Assembly (NCBI RefSeq): GCF_040611135.1 | Contig: NZ_JBEXNL010000020.1 | Coordinates: 1-64,000 of the forward strand | Direction of reading: 5' to 3' | DNA length: 64,000 bases | Source: Tsukamurella sp040611135 | Lineage (GTDB): Bacteria > Actinomycetota > Actinomycetes > Mycobacteriales > Mycobacteriaceae | In this document: piece after piece, positions 8,003 through 17,260 of the stretch | How positions within the stretch are numbered: position 1 is the first letter of the stretch | Layout: the number at the start of each line of letters is the position of its first letter | The notes under the pieces: generated by a model | Told to the model about the DNA's origin: nothing | The model's input: only the letters and a program-made list of their open reading frames with translations | Database searches by the model: none | Position numbers and translations under genes: made by a program

Positions 8003-9022
8003 TCAGGACCTGGACACCCCGTCGGCGATCGCGAGTTCACGGACGCTGAAGCCCGCCTCCGTCGCAGCGTCCGCCAGCCTCGTGGGCAGGGCCTGCGGGG
8101 TCAGGGCGAGCACCGTCGGGCCCGCACCCGAGACGGCCGCGGCGACGCCGGCGGCGCGCAACCGCTCGACGAGGCCCGCCGACTCCTTCATCGACGCCGC
8201 ACGATAGCGCTGATGCAGGCGGTCGTCGGAGGCGTCGAGCAGCAGGTCGGGATGCTCGGTGAGCGCGAGCACCATCAGCGCGGCGCGCGAGGCGTTGAAC
8301 GCGGCGTCGGCGTGCGGCACCAGCCGCGGCAGAAGGCCGCGGGTGACCGAGGTCGAGGACTGCACGTCCGGCACGAACACGTACGCCCGGATGTCCGGGT
8401 GCACGTCCATCCGCCTGGCACCGTAGTGGACCGGGGCCGACGGTGCGTGACTCGCGGCCGCATGGTCCCGGTAGCCGGCCACGTCGGGCACCGGGATCGC
8501 CGGCACCGTCCAGGACACGACGCCGCCGCCCAGGACGCTGGCGGACGCGTTGTCCGGATGCCCCTCGAACTCGGACGCGAGCTGCACCATCTCGTCGGTG
8601 GTGAGGGCGCGCGGCGCGTCGGCGTCGGCCGCCAGCGCGGCAGCGGCGGCGATCCCGGCGACCGCGGCAGCCGCCGACGAGCCCAGTCCGCGCGAATGCG
8701 GGATCCGGTTCACGCAGGTCAGGCGCAGCCCGGCGGCCGAGACGCCGAGGTACGCCAGGGTGCGGCGGAGCGCGACCACCACGAGGTGACGGTCGTCGGT
8801 GGGCACCTCGTCGGCGCCCTCCCCGGTGACGATGACGGTCAGGTCCCCGCCGGAGTCGGGGTCCGACGGGTCGACGGTCTCGACGGTGACGTCGTCGTAG
8901 AGCGCCAGCGCCAGGCCGAGGGTGTCGAACCCGGGGCCGAGGTTGGCGCTGGACGCGGGGACCGTCACGGTGGCCTTGAGGCCGACCGGGAGCACGAGCG
9001 GGGAGTTCGAAGCGGGTGACAC
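8003..9022 (-). CDS. thrB: Homoserine kinase
   Basis: Phosphorylates L-homoserine with ATP, the step before threonine synthase. The 339-residue GHMP kinase has VTVPASSANLGPGFDTLGLAL at the N-terminus, the ATP-binding motif PHSRGLGSSAAA and the C-terminal glycine motif SGAGPTVLAL. The start chosen is GTG at 9022 (MSPASNSPLVLP), 8 bp after the thrC stop; the longer open frame running to 10054 only overlaps thrC. It is the last of the lysA-hom-thrC-thrB run, so its level should follow that operon. Confidence 0.96.
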   Translation of the reverse strand: MSPASNSPLVLPVGLKATVTVPASSANLGPGFDTLGLALALYDDVTVETVDPSDPDSGGDLTVIVTGEGADEVPTDDRHLVVVALRRTLAYLGVSAAGLRLTCVNRIPHSRGLGSSAAAAVAGIAAAAALAADADAPRALTTDEMVQLASEFEGHPDNASASVLGGGVVSWTVPAIPVPDVAGYRDHAAASHAPSAPVHYGARRMDVHPDIRAYVFVPDVQSSTSVTRGLLPRLVPHADAAFNASRAALMVLALTEHPDLLLDASDDRLHQRYRAASMKESAGLVERLRAAGVAAAVSGAGPTVLALTPQALPTRLADAATEAGFSVRELAIADGVSRS

Positions 9023-9030
9023 GGCCGCGC

Positions 9031-10122
9031 TTACTCCGTCAGCCCCATGGCGGCGGCCACGGCGACGGGGTCGATGCCCACGCGGGCGATCTCGGGCAGG
9101 CTGCTCAGCGCGGTGTCGGGGTCCTTGAGGCCGTTGCCGGTCACGGTGCAGACCACGGTGGAGCCCTTCTCGATCCAGCCGTCCGCGGTGGCGGCGAGCA
9201 GGCCCGCCACGGACGCGGCGGACGCGGGCTCGACGAAGACGCCCTCGGTCTTGGCGACCAGGCGGTACGCCTCGAGCAGCTTCTCGTCGGTAGCGGCGCG
9301 GAACTCGCCGTTCGACTCGTCCTTGGCGGCGACGGCCTGGTTCCAGGACGCGGGGCTGCCGATACGGATGGCGGTGGCGATGGTCTCGGGATCCTTGACC
9401 GGGGCGCCGTTGACGAGCGGCGCAGCGCCCGCGGCCTGCACGCCCAGCATGCGCGGACGGCTGCTGCTGATGCCGTCGGCGAAGTACTCGCTGTAGCCGC
9501 GCCAGTACGCCGTGATGTTGCCGGCGTTGCCCACGGGCAGCGCGTGCACGTCGGGGGCCTTGCCGAGGGCGTCGACGATCTCGAAGGCCGCGGTCTTCTG
9601 CCCCTCGATCCGTACCGGGTTCACCGAGTTCACCAGCGAAATGGTGTCGAACGTGGCGGTGGTCTTGCGCGCCAGCTCGAGGCAGTCGTCGAAGTTGCCG
9701 TCGACCTCGATGATCCGCGCGCCGTACATGACGGCCTGGGCCAGCTTGCCCATGGCGATCTTCCCCGCGGGCACGAGGACGGCGCATTCGAGTCCGGCGA
9801 TCGCCGCGTACGCGGCGGCCGACGCCGAGGTGTTGCCGGTGGACGCGCACAGCACGCCCTTCTTGCCGGTGGCCTTGGCCTCGGTCACGGCCATCGTCAT
9901 GCCGCGGTCCTTGAACGAGCCGGTGGGGTTGAGGCCCTCCACCTTGAGGTACACCTCGCAGCCGGTGAGTTCCGAGAGCGCCCGCGCGGGCAGCAGCGGG
10001 GTCGCGCCCTCGCGCAGGGTGACGGGCTCCCAGCCCGGCTCCCACGTGTCGCACACGGGCAGACGGTGCCGGTACGCCTGGATCAGGCCGGGCCAGGGCT
10101 GGTGCACGGGGCTGCTAGTCAT
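9031..10122 (-). CDS. thrC: Threonine synthase
   Basis: PLP enzyme converting O-phosphohomoserine to threonine. The 363-residue product has the PLP-lysine motif NPTGSFKDRG and the phosphate-binding loop (LPVGNAGNITAY). ATG at 10122 was chosen over GTG at 10137 because GGAGGGAA directly upstream is an excellent ribosome binding site for it. This start overlaps the end of hom by 8 bp, so translation is coupled. The length is that of the short bacterial class. Confidence 0.97.
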   Translation of the reverse strand: MTSSPVHQPWPGLIQAYRHRLPVCDTWEPGWEPVTLREGATPLLPARALSELTGCEVYLKVEGLNPTGSFKDRGMTMAVTEAKATGKKGVLCASTGNTSASAAAYAAIAGLECAVLVPAGKIAMGKLAQAVMYGARIIEVDGNFDDCLELARKTTATFDTISLVNSVNPVRIEGQKTAAFEIVDALGKAPDVHALPVGNAGNITAYWRGYSEYFADGISSSRPRMLGVQAAGAAPLVNGAPVKDPETIATAIRIGSPASWNQAVAAKDESNGEFRAATDEKLLEAYRLVAKTEGVFVEPASAASVAGLLAATADGWIEKGSTVVCTVTGNGLKDPDTALSSLPEIARVGIDPVAVAAAMGLTE

Positions 10123-11452
10123 TGGTTCCCTCCACACGGAGCACGGAGGACACGGCGGTCACCACGTCCAGGTTCTTCAGGGCTTCGACGGTGGCCGACA
10201 GGGCCGCGTCCGGCGCCTGGTGCGTGAGGATCACCAGGCGCGCTCCGCGCTCGGGGGTGTCGGCCTGCTGGCGGACGGTGCTGATGGACACGTCCCGCGC
10301 CGTGAATTCGTTGGCGACCGCGCTGAGCACGCCCGGCCGGTCCGCGACCTCCATCGCCACGTAGTAGCGGGTGAGCACCTCGCCGATCGGCGCGATGGGC
10401 AGTTTGGCGTAGGCCGAGTCGCGCGGCCCGCGCCCGGAGACGACCTTGTTGCGGGCCGCGGCGACCAGGTCGCCCATCACCGCGGACGCGGTCGGCGCAC
10501 CGCCCGCGCCGGCGCCGTAGAACATCAGGCGACCCGCGTTCTCGGCCTCCACGAAGACGGCGTTGTACGCCCCGTCGACGCTCGCGAGCGGATGCTTGAG
10601 GGGTACCAGCGCCGGGTACACACGGGCCGAGACCCGGTGGGCGCCCTGCGCATCGGTGATCTTCTCGCAGATCGCGAGCAGCTTGATGGTGCAGTCGAAG
10701 GCCTTCGCCGCCTCGATGTCGGCGGCGGTGACGCCCGTGATGCCCTCGCGGTAGACGTCATCGGCCTTCACGCGGGTGTGGAAGGCGATGGAGGCGAGGA
10801 TGGCAGCCTTGCTGGCCGCGTCGTAGCCCTCGACGTCGGCGGTCGGGTCGGCCTCGGCATAGCCCAGCCGACCGGCCTCGGCGAGCACGGTCTCGTAGGC
10901 CTCGCCCTTCTCCGCCATGTTGGAGAGGATGAAGTTGGTGGTGCCGTTGACGATGCCCGCCACGAGCTCCACCGAGTCGCCGGCCAGGGACTGCTGCAGC
11001 GGGCGGATCACGGGGATCGCGCCGGCCACCGCGGCCTCGAAGTACAGGTCGGCGCGGGCCTTGTTGGCGGCGTCGGCGAGCTGACCGGTGTATTCCGCGA
11101 GCAGCGCCTTGTTGGCGGTGACCACGGACTTACCGGCCTTGAACGCGCTGAGCATCAGCGTGCGGGTGGGCTCGATGCCGCCCATCACCTCGACCACGAT
11201 GTCCACGTCGTCGCGGCCGACGAGGGCCTCCGCATCGTCGGTGAGCAGGCTCTTCTTCAGGCCGAGTTCCTTGAGGCCGCGGTCCTTGCCGGTGTCGCGC
11301 ACAGCGATCCCCCGGATGACGAGGTTCGCACCGACGCGCGCCGCGAGGTCGTCCGCGTTCTCCACGAGGATGCGCGCCACCTCGGCGCCCACCGTGCCCA
11401 TGCCGAGCAGGGCGACGCCCAGTTCCTTGGCCTGATCAGTGTTTTCAGTCAT
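10115..11452 (-). CDS. hom: Homoserine dehydrogenase
   Basis: Reduces aspartate semialdehyde to homoserine, the branch point to threonine and methionine. The 445-residue protein carries the NAD(P)-binding GxGxxG (LLGMGTVGAEVAR), the catalytic domain with GIVNGTTNFILS, and a C-terminal ACT domain (MEVADRPGVLSAVANEFTAR) that in relatives binds threonine for feedback inhibition. The ATG at 11452 overlaps the lysA stop by one base (TGATG). Length and domains are standard. Confidence 0.97.
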   Translation of the reverse strand: MTENTDQAKELGVALLGMGTVGAEVARILVENADDLAARVGANLVIRGIAVRDTGKDRGLKELGLKKSLLTDDAEALVGRDDVDIVVEVMGGIEPTRTLMLSAFKAGKSVVTANKALLAEYTGQLADAANKARADLYFEAAVAGAIPVIRPLQQSLAGDSVELVAGIVNGTTNFILSNMAEKGEAYETVLAEAGRLGYAEADPTADVEGYDAASKAAILASIAFHTRVKADDVYREGITGVTAADIEAAKAFDCTIKLLAICEKITDAQGAHRVSARVYPALVPLKHPLASVDGAYNAVFVEAENAGRLMFYGAGAGGAPTASAVMGDLVAAARNKVVSGRGPRDSAYAKLPIAPIGEVLTRYYVAMEVADRPGVLSAVANEFTARDVSISTVRQQADTPERGARLVILTHQAPDAALSATVEALKNLDVVTAVSSVLRVEGTND

Positions 11453-12819
11453 CAGAGCACCTCCAGGCTCACCAGGTCGTCCACGGTCTCCCGGCGCAGG
11501 ATCAGCCGCGCCGCGCCGTCTTTCACCGCTACGACAGCCGGTCGCGGCTGCATGTTGTAGCGACTGGACATCGAATAGCAGTACGCCCCCGTGGCGGCGA
11601 CGGCCATGAGGTCGCCCTCCGCAAGGTCCCCGGGAGTGACCGCGTCGCGGACCACGATGTCGCCGGTCTCGCAGTGCTTGCCGACGATCCGCGACCGCAC
11701 GGGCTCACCCTGCGGATCCCGGTTCGCGACCACAGCGGTGTACTCCGCGCCGTACAGGGCTGTGCGGATGTTGTCGGACATGCCGCCGTCGACGGAGACG
11801 TACCGGCGGAAGCCCTGGGCCACCACGTCCTCGGAATCCACCGCGACGTCCTTGATGGTGCCGACCTCGTACAGCGTGATGCCGGGAGGCCCCGCGATCG
11901 CTCGGCCGGGCTCGACCGCGATGTGCGGCGTACTCAATCCCAGCGCGGCCGACTCGGTCTCGACGATGTGCCGCAGTTTGGCCGCCAGATCCGCCAGCGG
12001 CGGCGGGTCGTCGTGCGCGGTGTACGAGATGCCCAGGCCGCCACCGAGGTCGATGGTGCGCAGCTGCGCGGTCTTCTCCGCGCCGAAGCGGGCGACCACG
12101 TCGCGCAGCAGCTCGAGCACGCGGCGCGCAGCGATCTCGAAGCCGTTGACGTCGAAGATCTGTGAGCCGATGTGGCTGTGCAGGCCGACGAGGCGCAGGT
12201 TCGGCGCCTCGAACACCGCCGTGACGGCCTGCATCGCGGGTGAGTCCGCACGGTTCGTGGCAGCCAGCGAGAAGCCGAACTTCTGGTCCTCGTGCGCGGT
12301 GGAGATGAACTCGTGCGTGTGCGCCTCGACGCCGGGGGTGAGGCGGATGAGCACCTCCTGCACGACCTTCCGCTCCCCCGCGATCGCATCGAGGCGCCCG
12401 ATCTCGGACAGCGAGTCGATGACGACGTGGCCGATGCGGGACTCCACCGCGAAGTCCAGTTCTCCGGCCGACTTGTTGTTGCCGTGCAGCGCGATCCGCT
12501 CTGCAGGGAAGCCCGCACGCAGGGCTACGGCCAGCTCGCCGCCGCTGCACACGTCCAGGTTCAGGCCCTCGTCGCGCACCCAGCGGGCGATCTCCATGGA
12601 CAGGAACGCCTTCGAGGCGTAATGCACCGCCGCGTCGTCGCCGAAGGCCTCCCGCATGCCGCGGCAGCGGGCGCGGAAGTCGTCCTCGTCGATCACGAGC
12701 AGCGGCGTTCCGAAGTCGGCGGCGAGCGCGGTGACGGGCACGCCGGCGACGGAGACGGCACCGTCGGCCTCGCGACGCGCGTGCGCGGGCCAGACGGCCT
12801 GCGCCAGTTCGCCCGTCAT
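11452..12819 (-). CDS. lysA: Diaminopimelate decarboxylase
   Basis: PLP enzyme making L-lysine from meso-diaminopimelate, the last lysine step. The 455-residue product has the PLP Lys motif HYASKAFLSMEIARW, HSHIGSQIF, the GGGLG phosphate loop (DLGGGLGISY) and the active-site CETGD. The start could be ATG 12819 or GTG 12822; the ATG shares one base with the argS stop (TGATG), the same coupling as at lysA-hom. The longer open frame to 12954 is only overlap with argS. Confidence 0.96.
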   Translation of the reverse strand: MTGELAQAVWPAHARREADGAVSVAGVPVTALAADFGTPLLVIDEDDFRARCRGMREAFGDDAAVHYASKAFLSMEIARWVRDEGLNLDVCSGGELAVALRAGFPAERIALHGNNKSAGELDFAVESRIGHVVIDSLSEIGRLDAIAGERKVVQEVLIRLTPGVEAHTHEFISTAHEDQKFGFSLAATNRADSPAMQAVTAVFEAPNLRLVGLHSHIGSQIFDVNGFEIAARRVLELLRDVVARFGAEKTAQLRTIDLGGGLGISYTAHDDPPPLADLAAKLRHIVETESAALGLSTPHIAVEPGRAIAGPPGITLYEVGTIKDVAVDSEDVVAQGFRRYVSVDGGMSDNIRTALYGAEYTAVVANRDPQGEPVRSRIVGKHCETGDIVVRDAVTPGDLAEGDLMAVAATGAYCYSMSSRYNMQPRPAVVAVKDGAARLILRRETVDDLVSLEVL

Positions 12820-14471
12820 CACATGCGCTCCGGGGCCGAGACGCCCACGAGCGCCAGGCCGTTGGCGAGCACCTGGCGGGTGGCGGCGCACAGCGCCACG
12901 CGCGCCCGATGCAGATCGGTCGGTTGCTCGTCTCCCATCGGCAGCACGCGGCACTCGCCGTAGAACCGGTGGTACGCGCCCGCCAGTTCCTCGAGGTACC
13001 GCGCGATGCGGTGCGGCTCACGAAGATTCGCGGCGCCCGCGGCGACCGCGGGGAATTCGCCGAGGGTGCGCACGAGGTCACCCTCGCGCGGGTGGTCGAG
13101 GAGGCCGAGGTGCTCCGTCGAGGGCTCGATGCCGAGCTCCTGCGCCGACCGCGCGATCGCCGAGAGACGGGCGTGGGCGTACTGCACGTAGTAGACCGGA
13201 TTCTCGTTGCTCGCCTGCGCGAGGAGGTCCAGATCGAGGTCGATGGAGGTGTCCACCGAGCTGCGCACCAGCGAGTAGCGCGCGGCGTCGACGCCCACGG
13301 CCTCGACGAGGTCGTCGAGGGTGATGACGGTGCCCGCCCGCTTGCTCATCCGGACGGGCTTGCCGTCCTTGACGAGGTTGACGAGCTGCCCGATGAGCAC
13401 CTCGATCCGCGCCGGGTCGTAGCCGAGCGCGGCGGCGGCCGCCTTGAGCCGGCCGATGTAGCCGTGGTGGTCGGCGCCCAGCATGTAGATCGCGAGGGTG
13501 AATCCGCGGTCGAACTTGTGCTTGATGTAGGCGATGTCGCCGGCGATGTAGGCGGCGTTGCCGTCGGACTTGATGACGACGCGGTCCTTGTCGTCGCCGT
13601 AGTCGGTGGCCTTGAGCCACCAGGCGCCGTCCTTCTCGTACAGGTTGCCGCCCGCCTTGAGCTGCTCGACGCTGCTCTCCACCAGGCCCGACGTGAACAT
13701 CTCGTCCTCGTGCGTGAACACGGCGAAGTCGGTACCGAACTCGTGCAGAGTCCGCTTGATGTGCGCGAACATGAGCTCGACGCCGTCGGCGCGGAAGGCC
13801 TCGACCCGCTCGGCCTCGGGAAGGTCGAGGATGCCCTCGTGGCCCTTGATGACGGTGGCGGCGATGTCGTTGATGTAGTCGCCGGCATAGCCGTCCTCGG
13901 GCGTCGGCTCGCCGTTGGCCGCGGCGTCCAGCGAGCGCGCGAACCGGTCGATCTGCGCGCCGTGGTCGTTGAAGTAGTACTCGCGCGTGACCTCGGCGCC
14001 CTGCGCCTCCAGGACGCGGCCCAGGCTGTCGCCCACGGCGGCCCAGCGCGCGCCCCCGAGGTGGACCGGCCCCGTCGGGTTGGCGGAGACGAACTCGAGG
14101 TTGATCAGCGCATCGTCGAGCGCCTTCCCGTGCCCGAACGCGCCGGACTGCTCGAGGATGCTCGCGATCAGCTGGTTCTGCGCGTCCGCGGCGAGGCGGA
14201 TGTTGAGGAAGCCCGGGCCCGCGATCGTGGCCTCGTCGATGCCGTCGGCGGTACCGAGCGCGTCCGCGAGCCAGGTGGCGAGGTCGCGCGGGTTCACGCC
14301 CGCCTTCTTCGCGACCTGCATCGCGAGGTTGGTCGCGTAGTCGCCGTGCTCGGGATTGCGCGGCCGCTCGACGATGACGCGTCCGGGCAGCACCGAGGCG
14401 TCGAGGCCGCGCTCGGTGAGCACGGTCGTCGCAGTGGCATGCAGGAGTTCCGAAAGGTCAGCGGGAGTCAC
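12819..14471 (-). CDS. argS: Arginyl-tRNA synthetase
   Basis: Class I synthetase that charges tRNA-Arg. The 550-residue product has the N-terminal additional domain, the HIGH-type motif as PTGPVHLGGARWAA, the KMSKS-type motif as VRMSKRAGTVI, and the C-terminal anticodon-binding domain (DALPM-like helices ending VGVSAPERM). GTG at 14471 lies 6 bases after TAGGAT (14478-14483 on the minus strand), so the message is probably leaderless. It heads the argS-lysA-hom-thrCB operon. A tRNA-Arg gene lies 76 bp upstream on the opposite strand. Confidence 0.96.
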   Translation of the reverse strand: MTPADLSELLHATATTVLTERGLDASVLPGRVIVERPRNPEHGDYATNLAMQVAKKAGVNPRDLATWLADALGTADGIDEATIAGPGFLNIRLAADAQNQLIASILEQSGAFGHGKALDDALINLEFVSANPTGPVHLGGARWAAVGDSLGRVLEAQGAEVTREYYFNDHGAQIDRFARSLDAAANGEPTPEDGYAGDYINDIAATVIKGHEGILDLPEAERVEAFRADGVELMFAHIKRTLHEFGTDFAVFTHEDEMFTSGLVESSVEQLKAGGNLYEKDGAWWLKATDYGDDKDRVVIKSDGNAAYIAGDIAYIKHKFDRGFTLAIYMLGADHHGYIGRLKAAAAALGYDPARIEVLIGQLVNLVKDGKPVRMSKRAGTVITLDDLVEAVGVDAARYSLVRSSVDTSIDLDLDLLAQASNENPVYYVQYAHARLSAIARSAQELGIEPSTEHLGLLDHPREGDLVRTLGEFPAVAAGAANLREPHRIARYLEELAGAYHRFYGECRVLPMGDEQPTDLHRARVALCAATRQVLANGLALVGVSAPERM

Positions 14472-14547
14472 CAGACCATCCTAGGGGGCGCCTGACCGCC
14501 CGGTTTCCGCCGGGCCCGCCCTATGCGCTAACCTTGCTACGCCCTGC

Positions 14548-14620
14548 GCCCCCGTAGCTCAGGGGATAGAGCGTTCGCCTCCGGAGCGAAAGGCCGCAGG
14601 TTCGAATCCTGCCGGGGGCA
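14548..14620 (+). tRNA. tRNA-Arg (CCG anticodon)
   Basis: A 73-base cloverleaf: acceptor GCCCCCG pairs with CGGGGGC and carries discriminator A; the D arm is GCTC/GAGC; the anticodon stem TTCGC/GCGAA frames the loop CTCCGGA with anticodon CCG (reads CGG); the T arm is GCAGG TTCGAAT CCTGC. CCA is not encoded. A TAACCT at 14529-14534 could be its -10 box. It is adjacent to argS, as I recall for M. tuberculosis. Confidence 0.97.
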
Positions 14621-14721
14621 CTTTCTTCCGTGCATCGTTGTTCCATCCCGCTCGAGCTGCCTGTCAGCGCAGTTCACTCGTCGCGCTTCGCCCATCGACT
14701 CGGTGGTGATGGAATAGGTAG

Positions 14722-16359
14722 GTGAGCGAACCGGTTCCCGATCCCCTGCCCCGCGTCGCGCGCGTGCGCTCGCTCGTCTTCGCCGACGGTGCGCCCGTCT
14801 GGCGGTGGCAGGCCGGGTTGCGGGCCGCGGCGGCGGTCGTGATCCCGGGCGCCGCGATGGTCGCGGCGGGACAGGCGCACGCGGCACTGTTCGTGACCTT
14901 CGGGGCGTTCGCGGTGCTCTACGGCGAGGGACGGCCGTACCGGATCCGGGCGCAGGTGGTCGCCACGGCGGGGGCGGCGTTGCTGCTCGCGGTCGTCGGC
15001 GGCGCGCTGATCGGCGCCGCGGTACCGGCGGGCGGGACGGCGCTCAAGATCGGCGCGGTGCTCCTGGTCGCGGCGCCCGCGGTGCTCGCCGTGTACGTCG
15101 TCGACGCGCTGCGCCTCGGGCCGCCCGGCGCACTGTTCTTCGCCCTCGTCGGCTCCGGCGGGCTGATCGCGGTGGAGTCGGGCGCATCGCCCGGGATGCT
15201 CGTGTTCGCGGCCGCGTGCGGCGCCGTCTCGGCAGTCGTCGTATCCATGGCGGGCGCCACGGTCGACTCGTCCCGCCCGCAGCGCGAGGCGGTCGGCCGC
15301 GCGATCGGTGCCGTGAACGGCCTTCTCGCGCCGGGCGGTCCGCGATCCGCGGAGCAACGGCACGCCGCGGGTGCAGCTCTCCTCGCCGCGTGGACGACCC
15401 TCGACGACGCCCGCTCCGCGTCCCGTCCCGCCGATGCGGACCTGCTGATCGCGGTGCGGGAGGCCCATCGCCGGTTCGCCGCCGACTCGGACGACTCCCC
15501 CGACGCCGAGGTCGATCCCACGCGGCAGATCACCACGTCGCGGCTCCGGCCGACGGTCGGCCACCGGCTGCGCCGTTCACTGAACCGCTGCTCGCACGCG
15601 ACGATCACCGCCACTCGCGTCGGGATCGCCTGCGTCGCAGCTGGCGCGGTGAGCATCGCGCTCGGTTTCGACCGACCGCACTGGGCGGCGATCGGCGCAC
15701 TCGTGGTGTTGCAGACCGGGTTCGACCGCGTCCGAGGAACCGTCCGAGCGCTGCACCGGTTCCTCGGAACCGCCATCGGCCTGATGCTGTTCGCGGGCCT
15801 GCACGCACTGTCGCTGCAGGGGTACGCGCTCATCGCGGTGATCGGCGTACTGCAGTTCAGCATCGAGATGCTCATCGTCCGGAACTACGCCGCCGCGGTC
15901 GTCGTGATCACGCCCGTCGCGCTGATGGCGAGCGGCGCCGGCGCCGTCTCCGGCTCGGCGGGGCCGGTGATGCGGGATCGCCTACTCGAGACCGCCGTCG
16001 GCGTGCTCGTGGCGCTCCTGGTGATGTACCTGCTGGCGCCGAACGCGCACCGTCGGACCTTCGCCTGGACCGAACGACGGGTCCGCGACGCCGCAGTGCA
16101 CCTCATCGACGTGGCGACTGGGACGCCCGTCGGCGCGCCTGAGTCCCGAACCGCCGCGCGGGATCTGCACTTCGAGCTGGAGGGCGGCGTGCGCGCGGGC
16201 ATCGACTCGATGCACAACGAACCCGCGTGGACCGCTGAACGATGGCCGGACCGGGCCGCCCTGGTCCACGACGGCTACGACCTCGCCTCCGCGTTCTGGA
16301 CCACCCCACCCGAGCTGCCGCTCACCGACGACGGCGCTCTCCGCCGCCGCTTCGCCTGA
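14722..16359 (+). CDS. FUSC-family membrane protein (aromatic acid exporter-like)
   Basis: A 545-residue integral membrane protein with two blocks of membrane helices: about residues 25-185 (AAAVVIPGAAMVAAGQAHAALFVTFGAFAVLYG and following) and about 305-440 (VGIACVAAGAVSIALGF.., ending LLVMYLLAP). A soluble helical segment separates them and a soluble tail follows. This duplicated six-helix layout and the FGAFAVLYGEG sequence fit the FUSC/YccS-AaeB group, implicated in efflux of aromatic acids or cell-envelope processes. The substrate cannot be told. GTG at 14722 with TAGGTAGG upstream. It stands alone and converges on the methyltransferase. Confidence 0.8.
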   Translation: MSEPVPDPLPRVARVRSLVFADGAPVWRWQAGLRAAAAVVIPGAAMVAAGQAHAALFVTFGAFAVLYGEGRPYRIRAQVVATAGAALLLAVVGGALIGAAVPAGGTALKIGAVLLVAAPAVLAVYVVDALRLGPPGALFFALVGSGGLIAVESGASPGMLVFAAACGAVSAVVVSMAGATVDSSRPQREAVGRAIGAVNGLLAPGGPRSAEQRHAAGAALLAAWTTLDDARSASRPADADLLIAVREAHRRFAADSDDSPDAEVDPTRQITTSRLRPTVGHRLRRSLNRCSHATITATRVGIACVAAGAVSIALGFDRPHWAAIGALVVLQTGFDRVRGTVRALHRFLGTAIGLMLFAGLHALSLQGYALIAVIGVLQFSIEMLIVRNYAAAVVVITPVALMASGAGAVSGSAGPVMRDRLLETAVGVLVALLVMYLLAPNAHRRTFAWTERRVRDAAVHLIDVATGTPVGAPESRTAARDLHFELEGGVRAGIDSMHNEPAWTAERWPDRAALVHDGYDLASAFWTTPPELPLTDDGALRRRFA

Positions 16360-16397
16360 CCACCTCGCACGGGTCACCCGCGGGGGCGCCGCAGTCG

Positions 16398-17111
16398 TCA
16401 TCGCTTGCGGGAGATCTCCATGCCGCCGTTGCCGGGCACGGTGACGGAGGTGAACGGGCCGTCGGGGTCGCGGACGAACTCGAGGTACTCGCGGTACTCC
16501 TTCGCGGCCCCGACCACGTTGTCGCACACCACCAGCGCACCGGGTCGTAGGTGGGGCGTCACCAGCCGCAGCACGGGCAGCGCCATCGGCACCCAGATGT
16601 CGACGAGTATGAAGTCGATCGGCCCGGTCAGGTCGACGAGGGTCTCACGCAGGTCGCCCTCGCGGATCTCGACGAACTCCTCGACGCCGGCCTCCCGCAG
16701 ATTCCGCCGCGCGCGCTGGACCTTCGTCGGCTCGTGCTCGGTGCCGATGACGATCCCCTCACCGCCGCCTCCGCGCTCGGCGAGGGTGTCGCGGACCGCA
16801 GCCGCCAGGTAGATCGTCGACACCCCGAAGGACGTGCCCGCCTCCACGATCCGCGTCGCGCCGATCGAGCGGCACAGCATGTGGATCAGCGCCGCCTTTG
16901 CCGGGGCGATCGCGACGAGCTTGTCGGCGACGAACCGTCGCCCCTCCTCGCCCTGCGTGAAGTCCGCGCTCCGATCCCGCAGCAACGAGACCGCCATCCG
17001 CCCCGCGATCGCGGGCACGTTCGCGACGATTTGCTTCTTGCTCTGCGCGTGCAGCCGGTCGGCCACAGCGGCGGCGAGCGGATCGAGCGGCGACGGTGCG
17101 AGCTTGTCCAT
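16398..17111 (-). CDS. SAM-dependent O-methyltransferase
   Basis: A 237-residue class I methyltransferase of the O-methyltransferase-3 group. Motif I is RIVEAGTSFGVSTIYLAAA, an acidic residue lies in IGTEHEPTKVQRARRNL, and the metal/substrate motif is DFILVDIWVPMALPVL with VVCDNV. Relatives methylate catechols or CoA esters with Mg; the substrate is not predictable here. ATG at 17111 coincides with the expected start point of transcription from a TACGGT box, so the message is probably leaderless. A perfect 14-bp palindrome overlaps its promoter. Confidence 0.85.
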   Translation of the reverse strand: MDKLAPSPLDPLAAAVADRLHAQSKKQIVANVPAIAGRMAVSLLRDRSADFTQGEEGRRFVADKLVAIAPAKAALIHMLCRSIGATRIVEAGTSFGVSTIYLAAAVRDTLAERGGGGEGIVIGTEHEPTKVQRARRNLREAGVEEFVEIREGDLRETLVDLTGPIDFILVDIWVPMALPVLRLVTPHLRPGALVVCDNVVGAAKEYREYLEFVRDPDGPFTSVTVPGNGGMEISRKR

Positions 17112-17117
17112 GTTCCG

Positions 17118-17146
17118 ACCGTATCGAAATTAGGTCTACCTAACAA
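17118..17146 (-). promoter_or_regulatory. Methyltransferase promoter with palindromic operator
   Basis: On the minus strand TTGTTA (17141-17146), 17 bp and TACGGT (17118-17123) place the RNA start at the ATG. The palindrome TTAGGT-CT-ACCTAA (17130-17143) fills the spacer and part of the -35 box, the classic position for a repressor. Confidence 0.55.
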
Positions 17147-17260
17147 CCATTCAACGACCAGGCCGCGGTGATCGTGTGATCATGAACAGGTGAATGTCGA
17201 TAGCACCGGAAGGAGTCCCGGAGGTACGGCGCCGCACGTGCGGGACGACGGGGTGCCACG

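Noticed and set aside
5710..8049. Long plus-strand frame opposite rho
   Set aside because: It is the G+C-driven mirror of rho; composition is Leu/Val/Ala-rich without motifs.
17130..17143. Classical IdeR/DtxR iron box
   Set aside because: The half-sites match but the 14-bp spacing differs from the 19-bp consensus; only about 12 of 19 positions fit.
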